A DNA stretch of 64,000 nucleotides. Source: Streptomyces sulphureus DSM 40104 (GTDB taxonomy: Bacteria > Actinomycetota > Actinomycetes > Streptomycetales > Streptomycetaceae). Shown piece after piece: positions 8,622 to 18,510 of the stretch. The notes under the pieces are model-generated. The model ran no database searches, was not told where the DNA came from, and was given only the letters and a program-made list of their open reading frames with translations. Location: positions 168,764 through 232,763 of the forward strand of contig NZ_KB905821.1 in the NCBI RefSeq assembly GCF_000381025.1. The letters run 5' to 3'. The translations under genes and the position numbers were made by a program. Positions within the stretch are counted from its first letter, which is position 1, and each line of letters starts with the position of its first letter.

Positions 8622-8771
8622 ATGAGCGACGACGGTTCGGACGGGGGCTCCGGCAGCCCGCGAAGGCACAGCGCGGGATCGCTCCGGTGGGGCACGCTGC
8701 GCCGGGCGATGCGCTGGGAGACGTTCGCCCTCCTGCTGGCGCTGGTGGTGCTGGCCGCGCTCTTCTCCTGA
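8622..8771 (+). CDS. Small C-tail membrane protein, 49 residues
   Basis: The protein has a Gly/Ser/Asp-rich polar N-terminus, a basic patch (RWGTLRRAMRW) and one hydrophobic C-terminal segment, TFALLLALVVLAALFS, which would anchor it in the membrane with the positive N-side inside. There is no ribosome site, but a TAGCCT -10 element ends 6 bases before the ATG, as expected for a leaderless mRNA. It follows the orphan sensor kinase by about 140 bases on the same strand. The function is unknown. The third-position G/C bias and clean membrane segment support a real gene, but 49 codons in this base composition could arise by chance. Confidence 0.5.
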   Translation: MSDDGSDGGSGSPRRHSAGSLRWGTLRRAMRWETFALLLALVVLAALFS

Positions 8772-8849
8772 GCCGGAGGCGGACCGGACCCGCGGCGGAC
8801 ACCGGGCACGACCGCCGCCCGGCATCCGCGCGCGTCGGCAACGCGGGGC

Positions 8850-9881
8850 TCAGGGACGGTGCCCGCCCGGCACCTCCTCCCCCGCCGGCACAGGCCCCGG
8901 CGGCGTCCCGTCGCCGAACGGCCGGCCGCCGAGGGACTCGCGGCCGTGCGGCGTCAGCCAACCGGAGAGGTCGGGGCCCGCCGGCACGATCTGCGTCGGG
9001 TTGACGCCGGTGTGCACCTCGTAGTAATGGCGCTTGATGTGGTCGAAGTCGACGGTGTCGCCGATGCCGGGGGTCTGGTAGAGGTCGCGGACGTACGCCC
9101 AGAGGACGGGGTCCTCGGTGAGCTTGTTGCGGTTGCACTTGAAGTGGCCGTGGTAGACGGCGTCGAAGCGGACGAGCGTGGTGAAGAGGCGGATGTCCGC
9201 CTCCGTGAGGGTGTCGCCGACGAGGTAGCGCTGGTCCCGCAGGCGGGAGGAGAGCGTGTCGAGGCGGCGGAAAACGTCCTCGTACGCCTGCTCGTAGTCG
9301 TACTGCGTGGTGGCGAAACCGGCGCGGTAGACACCGTTGTTGACGTCGCGGAAGACGCCTTCCATCACCTCGTCGAGCTCTTCGCGGAGCGGCTCCGGGT
9401 ACAGGTCCGGGGCGCCCTCGCGGTGGAGCGCCGTCCACTCGGTGGCGAAGTCGAGGGTCATCTGCTGGAAGTCGTTGGTGACGAGCTGCCCGCTGGGGAT
9501 GTCGACGATCGCGGGCACGCTGACGCCGCCCGGGTACTCCGACTCCCGCTTGTCATACGCCTCGTGGAGGAAGCGGATGCCGAGGACCGGGTCCCGGCCG
9601 TCGGGGTCGAGGGTGAAGCGCCAGCTACGGTCGTCCTGGAGCGGGTCGACGACCGCGAGCGAGAGGGCGTCCTCCAGCCCGAGCAGCCGCCGGGAGGCGA
9701 GGGCCCGGCTCGCCCACGGGCACGCGCGGCTGACGACGAGCCGGTAGCGCCCGGCCTCCACCGGCCAGCCGTCGCGGCCGTCGGCGGTGATGCGGTCGGC
9801 GAAGTGGCTCTTCGACCGTTTGAACGGTCTCCTGCCGTACTCCGAGTTGCCGTCCGGCTGGTCCTGCGGGGTGCCGCTCAT
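8850..9881 (-). CDS. Xi-class glutathione S-transferase, glutathionyl-hydroquinone reductase-like
   Basis: A 343-residue cytosolic thiol-dependent reductase of the YqjG/PcpF family, which removes a thiol from quinone adducts. The N-terminal thioredoxin-like domain has the catalytic Cys54 in CPWASR (CPWAHR in the classic enzymes). The family block NDFQQMTLDF and the C-terminal all-helical domain with YLVGDTLTEADIRLF and a YHGHFKCNRNKL patch follow. The start ATG 9881 is preceded by AGAAGGGAACGGC. Actinobacteria generally make mycothiol rather than glutathione, so the physiological thiol is probably not glutathione (inference). It stands alone between the small membrane protein and the acetyltransferase. 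Confidence 0.9.
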   Translation of the reverse strand: MSGTPQDQPDGNSEYGRRPFKRSKSHFADRITADGRDGWPVEAGRYRLVVSRACPWASRALASRRLLGLEDALSLAVVDPLQDDRSWRFTLDPDGRDPVLGIRFLHEAYDKRESEYPGGVSVPAIVDIPSGQLVTNDFQQMTLDFATEWTALHREGAPDLYPEPLREELDEVMEGVFRDVNNGVYRAGFATTQYDYEQAYEDVFRRLDTLSSRLRDQRYLVGDTLTEADIRLFTTLVRFDAVYHGHFKCNRNKLTEDPVLWAYVRDLYQTPGIGDTVDFDHIKRHYYEVHTGVNPTQIVPAGPDLSGWLTPHGRESLGGRPFGDGTPPGPVPAGEEVPGGHRP

Positions 9882-10131
9882 GGGTGCCGTTCCCTTCTGT
9901 CGGGTTTGCCCGGAGCCCTACCCGCGCCGCCCGCGCCACCACACCCGGCCGCGGCCGAGCGGGCGGCGCAGACACCACCTGGGCCGCGGGCCGAGGGGTC
10001 GACCGCCTACGGGTTCCTCTGCCAACTCGCCCTGCTGCACGCTCACTTGCCCCGTGAGCGTACCCGGCCGGCGGCCCCTCCGACGCCGTGCCGACGGGCG
10101 CTCGCCTGCCCGGCCGCCGGCGGCCGAGGGC

Positions 10132-10674
10132 TCACAGCGGACTCAGTACCATCAGCACGTCGTCCCTGTCGTCCCCGGGCGAGAGCCGCAGCGCGCCGGG
10201 CCACCGGCCCGCCTCCCGCCAGCCGAGACGCTCGTAGAACCCCTCGAGGCCGGCACCGCCGCGCGCCGCCAAGTGGAGTTGTTCCAGGCCCCATTCCTCG
10301 CGTGCCAGCCGCCGCGCCTCCGCCATGAGCGCCGCACCGACGCCCCGCCTGCGGAACGCGGGGTGCGTCTGGACGTGGTGGACGGTCCCCCAGTGCGCCA
10401 CAAGCGGGTCCGACTGTCTTCGCACCGCGAGCCAGCCCGCCATGCGCCCGCCCACCCGCGCGGTGACCAGCCGGCACGTCCCGCCGCCCACCTCGCCGAA
10501 CAGCTTCTCGGCGACCGGCCGCACCTCGGCCTCGCCCACCGGCGGGAACGGAAACCCGACGGCTCCCCCGGCGTTCGCCACCGCCACCCAGCACGCCACC
10601 AGCTCTCCGGCAGCACCGGGTTCGAGCACCTCGCCACTCCCTGTCCGCACCGACTGCGGCCTCGCCTCCGTCAT
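10132..10674 (-). CDS. GNAT-family N-acetyltransferase
   Basis: A 180-residue acetyl-CoA-dependent acetyltransferase. The GNAT core is clear: strand beta-4 with VHHVQTHPAFRRRGVGAALM (acetyl-CoA pyrophosphate loop RRRGVGA), followed by a helix and the C-terminal LEGFYERLGWREAG. A much longer overlapping reading frame continues upstream, but that part is antisense to the serine hydrolase gene; the ATG at 10674 (MTEARPQ) gives the normal family length. It is divergent from the serine hydrolase gene, with 183 bases between the two starts. The substrate is unknown; Streptomyces genomes carry dozens of similar enzymes. Confidence 0.9.
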   Translation of the reverse strand: MTEARPQSVRTGSGEVLEPGAAGELVACWVAVANAGGAVGFPFPPVGEAEVRPVAEKLFGEVGGGTCRLVTARVGGRMAGWLAVRRQSDPLVAHWGTVHHVQTHPAFRRRGVGAALMAEARRLAREEWGLEQLHLAARGGAGLEGFYERLGWREAGRWPGALRLSPGDDRDDVLMVLSPL

Positions 10675-10857
10675 GCGAAGACCCTCGCACGCGCCTCTGA
10701 CAACGCCCTGCGCCGCGCTCGCGGTGCGCACCCGATCACTGCGGCACCACGGCTCCAACTCCTCCCGCAGACCGGGTAATTGACTCGATGCACCCCCGCT
10801 CCTCGCTGTAGCGTGCGCTGCTCGGCGGCGAAGCCGGGAGAGGGAGGGAAAGGCGCC

Positions 10858-11997
10858 ATGGAGCAACACGGATGGGCGGACGAGGGCTTCGGAGCCGTCG
10901 CCGACGCGTTCGCACGGAACTTCGCCGACTTCCCCGAACTCGGCGCGGCAACCGCCGTCCACGTCGACGGACGCAGAGTCGCCGACCTGTGGGGCGGCGT
11001 CGCCGACGAGGCGACGGGGCGCCCGTGGAAGCAGGACACCGCCGTACCAGTCTTCTCCTGCGCCAAAGGTGCGGTGAGCCTGTGCGCCCATCTCCTCGCC
11101 CAAGAGGGGCGCCTCGACCTGGACGCACCCGTCGCCCGGTACTGGCCCGAGTTCGCCCGGCACGGCAAGGAGGCCGTCACCTCCCGCATGGTCCTCGGTC
11201 ACCGGGCCGGACTTCCCGCTCTCGACGCGGTGCTCGGCTTCGAGGAGCTCGCCGCCTGGACACCGGTGGTCCGCGCCCTCGAGGAGCAGGAGCCGCTCTG
11301 GGAGCCGGGCACGGCGTACGAGTACCACGGCCATGTCTTCGGCTTCCTGATCGGCGAAGTCGTCCGCCGCATCACGGGGTTGACCCCGGGCGCGTACTTC
11401 CGGCGCGTCGTGGGCGAGCCGTTCGGGCTCCGGGCCTGGATCGGCCTGCCCGCCGAGGAGCAGGAGGCCCGGGCTCTGCTCGCCGAGGCCGAGGGCCGCC
11501 CGGCGGGGCCCGGCCCGGAGCACCTGCTCACCCGTATCGTGACGATGAACGGCGCCCTCGCCTTCCCCGGCCTGCACGAACCGCACGGCTGGAACGACCC
11601 GGAGCTGCTCGGCACGGAGCTGCCGGGGGCGGGCGCCACGGCGTCGGCCGACGGCCTCGCCGGGCTCTACGCGGCAGCGGCGACCGGCATCGGCGACCGG
11701 CAACGCCTGCTCACTCCGGCGACGTTGACGGACGCGACGGGCGAGGTCTCCTCGGGCGAAGGGTGGCTGGGCTTCGACGCCGGGGCGCGCTGGGGCTCCG
11801 GGTTCCTGCTCGATTCCTCGTTCCGGCCGCTGCTGGGGCCGCGCAGCTTCGGCAACGACGGTGCGGGTGGGCAACTCGGCTTCGGTGACGACGAGTTCGG
11901 CGTCGGCTTCGCCTACGTCGCCAACCGTATGGTCGGGCACGGTGACGCACGCGCCAACCGCCTGGTGGCGGCGGTACGCTCCTGCCTCGGCGGGTGA
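10858..11997 (+). CDS. Serine hydrolase of the beta-lactamase/EstB family
   Basis: A 379-residue penicillin-binding-protein-fold hydrolase, probably an esterase or D-amino-acid amidase rather than a true beta-lactamase. The catalytic Ser67 and Lys70 are in FSCAKG (SxxK). The second-motif Tyr lies in YEYHGH and the third-motif region is GNDGAGGQLGFGDDEFG. There is no signal peptide, so it should act in the cytoplasm, which argues against a role in antibiotic defence outside the cell. The ATG at 10858 follows the strong ribosome site GAGGGAGGGAAA; upstream in-frame codons are Cys/Arg-rich and not conserved-looking. Confidence 0.9.
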   Translation: MEQHGWADEGFGAVADAFARNFADFPELGAATAVHVDGRRVADLWGGVADEATGRPWKQDTAVPVFSCAKGAVSLCAHLLAQEGRLDLDAPVARYWPEFARHGKEAVTSRMVLGHRAGLPALDAVLGFEELAAWTPVVRALEEQEPLWEPGTAYEYHGHVFGFLIGEVVRRITGLTPGAYFRRVVGEPFGLRAWIGLPAEEQEARALLAEAEGRPAGPGPEHLLTRIVTMNGALAFPGLHEPHGWNDPELLGTELPGAGATASADGLAGLYAAAATGIGDRQRLLTPATLTDATGEVSSGEGWLGFDAGARWGSGFLLDSSFRPLLGPRSFGNDGAGGQLGFGDDEFGVGFAYVANRMVGHGDARANRLVAAVRSCLGG

Positions 11998-12149
11998 CTC
12001 CGCGGCCGTACGAGGGAGCGGAGGATGTCCCTCCGTCCATCCCCCGCAGGCGTGATCGCGCGCACCTCGTCAACGCGGGAGGAATCCGATCGGGCAGTGA
12101 ACGGCGGTAACCGTGGCCGTGAGCCCCCGGGAACGCCCAAGATGGCCGC

Positions 12150-12614
12150 ATGTACCTGGGGATCACGGGGCAAGACGGCCTCCCCGAACAGACGGAACTG
12201 CTGGTGCGCGAGGCGCTGTTGACGGAGGTGGAGCGGTTCGACGCGGAGGAGCTGGTCGGTGTCTCCTGCCTCGCCGAGGGGCCCGAGGCGTGGTTCGCCG
12301 AAGCCGTGGTGGCACACGGCGCCGAGCTGGAGACGGTCGAGCCGGCGAAGCTCTTCCGGCAGGGCCTCTCCGACGTCCACCGCACCACCTACGACCGCCT
12401 AGTGGCCCGCGCAAGGGCCGTGCACCGCACCGGCATGACGATCGACGACGACCACGCCAGGTCGGCGGCGAGCGGCGCCGTGCTCGGCCTCGCCGACCAT
12501 CTCCTCGCCGTCTGGGACGGCACCCCCGGCACCACAGCCGACGTCGTCGACTTCGCCCGCACCTACGACGTCCCGGTCTCGATCGTCTGGCCCCAGGGAG
12601 CGCACCGGGTGTGA
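12150..12614 (+). CDS. Small Rossmann-like (SLOG-type?) protein of unknown function
   Basis: A 154-residue soluble protein beginning MYLGITGQDGL, a start pattern seen in small nucleotide-binding Rossmann-like proteins (SLOG/LOG superfamily). A later block reads GLADHLLAVWDGTPGTTADVV and VPVSIVWPQG, typical of the Gly-Thr phosphate-binding turn and the C-terminal strand of that fold. The expected biochemistry is nucleotide or sugar-nucleotide binding, but no catalytic set could be confirmed. Its stop codon lies inside a 50-bp perfect palindrome shared with the convergent UvrA-like gene. Family assignment is tentative. Confidence 0.8.
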   Translation: MYLGITGQDGLPEQTELLVREALLTEVERFDAEELVGVSCLAEGPEAWFAEAVVAHGAELETVEPAKLFRQGLSDVHRTTYDRLVARARAVHRTGMTIDDDHARSAASGAVLGLADHLLAVWDGTPGTTADVVDFARTYDVPVSIVWPQGAHRV

Positions 12615-12656
12615 ACCGGCGGCCGTACCGCCCGCGCGGGCGGTACGGCCGCCGGT

Positions 12657-12660
<4 letters not shown>
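12611..12660. terminator. 50-bp perfect palindrome, bidirectional terminator between convergent genes
   Basis: The arms at 12611-12635 and 12636-12660 are exact reverse complements with no spacer. The stop codon TGA of the plus-strand gene (12612-12614) and that of the minus-strand gene (12657-12659) occupy mirror positions within the palindrome. RNA from either strand would fold into a very stable hairpin starting at the last codon. Confidence 0.85.
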
Positions 12661-14978
<2,318 letters not shown>

Positions 14979-15427
14979 GGTGCGTTCCCTCTGCTCGTGT
15001 CTGGAGACGGCTCGAACGACGGCGTGCGGGGCGGGGCTTGCCCACCGGGCGCGGCTCGTCGGTCCATCGCCCTGCGGACGCGGTGCGGGCGCAGGGACGG
15101 CGTGGGGGCGGGCGGAGCGGTCGAGCTTACGACACGAAGGCGGCGGCGCAACGGGATTTCCGGAGCCCCCGACGCTCCAGACCGAGGGCCGGGCCGCCGC
15201 CAAGAAACAGGCGGGCGGGGGCGATTCGCGCACGGCGCGGGGGAGCACCATGGCACCTCATGCCCGCTTTGAACCTTAGGAGCATTTCGGGCGGTTGGGG
15301 TGATGTGACGCTTCTCTCCGCTCTCCCCCGACTGCACCCGACCTGCGGACGCCCCAACAACCGGCGTTACCTGCACAGATGTGGTCGTGCGATGTCAAGT
15401 AGCAGCAATGATCACGGATGAGCGTTT
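14979..15427. other. Long divergent intergenic region
   Basis: About 450 bases between the UvrA-like gene and the rpf promoter. No protein-coding signal was recognised. A locally less GC-rich stretch around 15250-15420 probably holds regulatory sequence for one or both flanking genes. Confidence 0.5.
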
Positions 15428-15457
15428 TTGGTGCATCCCGAACGGTGTGCTTAGTGT
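15428..15457 (+). promoter_or_regulatory. Probable promoter of the rpf gene
   Basis: TTGGTG (15428-15433), an 18-base spacer and TAGTGT (15452-15457), a good actinobacterial -10. The start point would be near 15464, giving a leader of about 60 bases. Confidence 0.5.
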
Positions 15458-15474
15458 CGCTGCCGCTCGACCGG

Positions 15475-15497
15475 TTCGCCGCAATCCCCGCGGCGAA
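15475..15497 (+). promoter_or_regulatory. Hairpin in the rpf leader
   Basis: TTCGCCGC and GCGGCGAA pair perfectly around the loop AATCCCC, 28 bases upstream of the rpf start codon and before the AAGGAAG ribosome site. It could stabilise the mRNA or tune initiation; it does not resemble the c-di-AMP riboswitch found in front of other rpf genes. Confidence 0.5.
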
Positions 15498-15524
15498 CAG
15501 CCTCGATGGTTAAGGAAGAAAGAC

Positions 15525-16181
15525 ATGCAGCTCCACGGCAAGGGCCGCCACCGGCGCTCCACCAAGGCAGTCCGCGTCGCCGCAGTGGCCGGGGTCGCGG
15601 GTGCCGCCCTCGCTCTTCCGCTCGTCACCTCGACCGGCGCGCAGGCGGCTTCGGTCGACACCTGGGACAAGGTCGCCCAGTGCGAGTCCGGCGGCGACTG
15701 GTCCATCAACACCGGCAACGGCTACTACGGCGGCCTCCAGTTCTCCCAGTCAAGCTGGGCGGCAGCAGGCGGCACCCAATACGCCGAACGCGCCGACCTC
15801 GCCACCAAGGAACAGCAGATAGCCGCCGCCGAAAAGCTCCTCGCAATCCAAGGCCCCGGCGCATGGTCCTGCGCAGGCGCCGGCAACCTCACCGCCGACG
15901 GCCCCTCCCCCGACGTGAACGCGGAAGGCGACGGCTCGGAGCAGTCCCAGCAGGAGCAGGCGCCCGAGCAGGAGCAGGCGCCGCAGCAGGAGCAGGCGCC
16001 GAAGCCGAAGCCCCAGCAGGAGAGCAAGTCCGGCAACTACACCGTCGAGTCGGGCGACACCCTCACCGGTATCGCCGACGCGCACGGCGCCGACTGGAAG
16101 CAGGTCTTCGAGGAGAACAAGTCCGTCATCGGCGACGACGCGGACCTGATCGTCCCCGGCCAGAAGCTCCAGATCGGCTGA
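15525..16181 (+). CDS. Resuscitation-promoting factor with LysM domain
   Basis: A secreted muralytic transglycosylase-like enzyme that cuts peptidoglycan during spore germination and growth resumption. The 218-residue precursor has a signal peptide ending near AQA at residue 42. The Rpf catalytic domain follows, with the active Glu in AQCESGGDW, the block NGYYGGLQFSQSSW and a second Cys in GAWSCAG. A flexible Gln/Glu/Ala/Pro linker encoded by three 18-bp repeats leads to a C-terminal LysM peptidoglycan-binding domain (YTVESGDTLTGIA to VPGQKLQIG). This Rpf-linker-LysM order matches RpfA of Streptomyces. ATG 15525 is preceded by AAGGAAG; a strong terminator follows. Confidence 0.93.
   Translation: MQLHGKGRHRRSTKAVRVAAVAGVAGAALALPLVTSTGAQAASVDTWDKVAQCESGGDWSINTGNGYYGGLQFSQSSWAAAGGTQYAERADLATKEQQIAAAEKLLAIQGPGAWSCAGAGNLTADGPSPDVNAEGDGSEQSQQEQAPEQEQAPQQEQAPKPKPQQESKSGNYTVESGDTLTGIADAHGADWKQVFEENKSVIGDDADLIVPGQKLQIG
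15951..16004 (+). repeat. Three tandem 18-bp repeats in the Rpf linker
   Basis: Units start at 15951, 15969 and 15987 and differ only near the end, encoding QEQAPE, QEQAPQ and QEQAPK. Copy number is likely to vary between strains by slippage. Confidence 0.85.
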
Positions 16182-16222
16182 GCCCACGCCGTAGCCGTCG
16201 GCACCCCGCCGACGGGCAGACC

Positions 16223-16266
16223 GCCGCGGCCCGTGTCCCTTCCCCCCGGGGGACACGGGCCGCGGC
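16223..16266 (+). terminator. Strong intrinsic terminator after rpf
   Basis: A perfect 17-bp stem (16223-16239 with 16250-16266) closes a 10-base C-rich loop, 41 bases after the rpf stop codon. Confidence 0.85.
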
Positions 16267-16519
16267 TCCTTCTCGTGCGCGGCCGGATGCGCACCCGGCC
16301 CGCAACTCCCCTGCACACGTGCACCATTGGAGCGCACCCGCGCCCGACGCCCTCTGGAGCACAGCCCCTGCTCAATGCGACGATCACGAGTACTGCGACG
16401 TCCCGCGTGCGGCACGGCGGTTCGGGAGCGTGCGCCCCGAACCGCTCGAAGTCGCCGGACGGCGGGCTCCGTCGCTCCGATCACTACCGGCCGGCACACG
16501 CGGCCGGGGAGGAGCACGG

Positions 16520-16993
16520 ATGAGCATGGCCCTCGTGCGGAACCGGGGAGACGGCGAGACCTTCCAGTACTACCGCACCACCAACGAACAGGTCGTAGGG
16601 ACGGGCGAGACCAACGGGGCGGCGAGCGTCATGCGCGCCTCGATGCACCGCGGGGACGCGCCGCCGCTGCACACCCACAGCAGGGAGGACGAGAGCTGGG
16701 TGGTCCTCTCCGGGCGGGTACGGTTCTGGGTCGGCTCCACCTCGCTCGCCGAGTGCGACGTCCGCGACGCGGAAGCCGGCGCCTACATATTCGGGCCGCG
16801 GTTCGTGCCCCACACCTTCCAGCCGCTCACGTCGACGGCCGAGGTGCTCATTATCAACAACCCCGGTGCCGTGGAGGGTTACTTCCGCTCGGTCGGCGCC
16901 GCGGACGGACGCCACGACGCCGACCACGTAGATCTCCTGGCCCGGTACGGGGTGTCGCTCCTCGACGACCCGCCCCCTCCGCAGGACGGCTGA
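16520..16993 (+). CDS. Single-domain cupin protein
   Basis: A 157-residue cytosolic beta-barrel protein. The first cupin motif is visible as PPLHTHSREDESWVVLSG, supplying His, His and Glu metal ligands, and the second as IFGPRFVPHTFQP with the fourth His. Such monocupins act as dioxygenases, isomerases or regulators; the substrate cannot be predicted. ATG 16520 has an ideal GGAGGAG ribosome site. The upstream 250 bases carry no other gene, and the methyltransferase gene starts 110 bases downstream, possibly in the same transcript. Confidence 0.88.
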   Translation: MSMALVRNRGDGETFQYYRTTNEQVVGTGETNGAASVMRASMHRGDAPPLHTHSREDESWVVLSGRVRFWVGSTSLAECDVRDAEAGAYIFGPRFVPHTFQPLTSTAEVLIINNPGAVEGYFRSVGAADGRHDADHVDLLARYGVSLLDDPPPPQDG

Positions 16994-17103
16994 ACCGCGC
17001 CCTCGTGCGCGACCGCCCCGAACTCGGTGCGACGGAAGGGGACTTCCCGCCCCGATCCGCGACGCCCCCGGAGTGCGCGGACGGGCGGGAGAGGGCAGGA
17101 GCC

Positions 17104-18132
17104 ATGCAGGTACGCGGAACGTCCTACCTACGAAAGGCGCAGCGGCGCACGGCACCGCGCCGCCCGGCAGGGCGGCGGCACACGGTACGGGGGCAGAGAG
17201 TGGCAGAGCGGACGACATCCCGAACGACGACCGACGACGGGGCGACCGACCGAGGCGCCCCGGCCGGGCGTGCCGGGCGGCGCCCGGGCGAGGGCCGGCG
17301 TCAACAGCCGGGCCGCGCCCGGGAGTCGCTCCCCGAACGGCTGAAGTGGATCGTGCTGCGCGGGCTGATGCGCACGGCGGGCCGCAGCAGTCAGGGCATC
17401 GCGCTCGGCCACCGGTACGGCTTCGACAGCGGCCCGCTGCTCGACTACGTCTACGAGGACGAGGCCCACGGCTCGTTCGGCATCGGGCGCCTCCTCGACC
17501 GCGCCTTCCTCGACGCCGTCGCGTGGCGCGCGGTCCGCGCTCGGCAAGAGCTGCTCAAGGAGGTGCTGCGGAAGCTCGTCGCCGAGTGGGAGCAGCAGGA
17601 GGTCGTCCTCCTCGACGTCGCCGCCGGCTCCGGCCGCTACCTCCTCGACCTCCTGGAGGAGGACACCGACGGCAGGCTGCGCGTCGTCTGCCGCGACAAC
17701 GCCCGGACGGCCCTCGCGCACGGCCGCAGGCTCGCGGCCCGCCGCCGCCTGCTGGAGCACCCGCTCGACTGGGAGGAGGGCGACGCCTTCGCCCCGCGCC
17801 CGCTCGCCGACCGGCGCGCGCCCGACCTCGTCGTCGTCTGCGGCCTCTACGAACTCACCCTCGACGACGAGGCGGTACGCGAGTCGATGTCCCGCCTTCG
17901 CGAACTCCTCGCCCCCGGCGGCGCGTTGGTCTTCACGACGCAGACCTCGCACCCCCAGCGCGAACTCGCCTCGCACACGCTGCCCAACCGCGAGGGCACA
18001 CCGTGGCGCATGGCGTGCCGCACGGCGGAGGCGGTCGAGGCGTACGCGGCCCGGGCCGGGTTCGCGCCGGAAGGGATCAGCACCAGGACGGAGGAGACGG
18101 GGCTCTGCGCGGTGACCGTCGCCCGCAAGTGA
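17104..18132 (+). CDS. Class I SAM-dependent methyltransferase
   Basis: A 342-residue protein. The catalytic part starts near residue 85 (ERLKWIVLRGLMRTAG) and has the SAM-binding motif I VVLLDVAAGSGRYLLDLL, a later DLVVVCGLYELTLDD and a C-terminal GGALVFTTQTSHPQRE block. The pattern recalls the Methyltransf_20 group. The first 80 residues are Arg/Thr-rich and probably disordered, so the start is uncertain: ATG 17104 has a good AGGAG site, while GTG 17200 would give a protein 32 residues shorter. The acceptor substrate is unknown. A decayed DUF4180 gene lies just downstream on the other strand. Confidence 0.85.
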   Translation: MQVRGTSYLRKAQRRTAPRRPAGRRHTVRGQRVAERTTSRTTTDDGATDRGAPAGRAGRRPGEGRRQQPGRARESLPERLKWIVLRGLMRTAGRSSQGIALGHRYGFDSGPLLDYVYEDEAHGSFGIGRLLDRAFLDAVAWRAVRARQELLKEVLRKLVAEWEQQEVVLLDVAAGSGRYLLDLLEEDTDGRLRVVCRDNARTALAHGRRLAARRRLLEHPLDWEEGDAFAPRPLADRRAPDLVVVCGLYELTLDDEAVRESMSRLRELLAPGGALVFTTQTSHPQRELASHTLPNREGTPWRMACRTAEAVEAYAARAGFAPEGISTRTEETGLCAVTVARK

Positions 18133-18149
18133 CCGGGCGGAGAAGTCGG

Positions 18150-18475
18150 TCGGCCGCATGGCCATGCAACCGCCCGCGCAGCTCGGCCGGTTCGGCGCCG
18201 AACCACGTCCGGCGCCCAGGACCGCACCCGCGGACGACGTCGCGCGGCGCCGAACTCACCGCCGGGTACGGGCAGATGTCGCCGAAGGCGACACGGTGGC
18301 TGGCGCACATCCGGTAGGTGCCCCCCGCCGCTCGGGTACGCCGGCGTCGCTGAAGCGCTAGACCGGCACGACGGCCCACTGCGCGCGCATGGCGTCGCCG
18401 ATGAGGTCGAGCGCGGGAGAGCGCGGCCCCTCTGCGTCGTGGACCATGACCGGAACGCCGTGGATCGCCTCCGGA
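18150..18475 (-). pseudogene. Decayed DUF4180 gene
   Basis: Directly after the AAA ATPase stop codon, in the same frame, the minus strand reads IHGVPVMVHDAEGPRS, ALDLIGDAMRAQWAVVPV, a TAG stop at 18360-18358, then RFSDAG. In another frame further on it reads HRVAFGDICPYPAV and GRRTWFGAEPAELRGRL. From memory these are the N- and C-terminal parts of the DUF4180 family (pattern ALDLIG...VVVP.ERF and later ...VGDI...WF). The middle part is missing, the frame changes and there is an in-frame stop, so the gene is dead. It sits between the AAA ATPase and the convergent methyltransferase. Confidence 0.6.
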
Positions 18476-18510
18476 CTGCTTGTGCCGGGGGACGGTCCTG
18501 CCGCACCGAC

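Noticed and set aside
15300..15524. c-di-AMP (ydaO) riboswitch before rpf
   Set aside because: The expected conserved segments were not found and the leader appears to be only about 60 bases long.
18277..18293. TGTCGCC/GGCGACA hairpin as a terminator
   Set aside because: It falls inside the DUF4180 pseudogene, is far from both flanking stops and has a three-base loop; more likely codon-driven chance.
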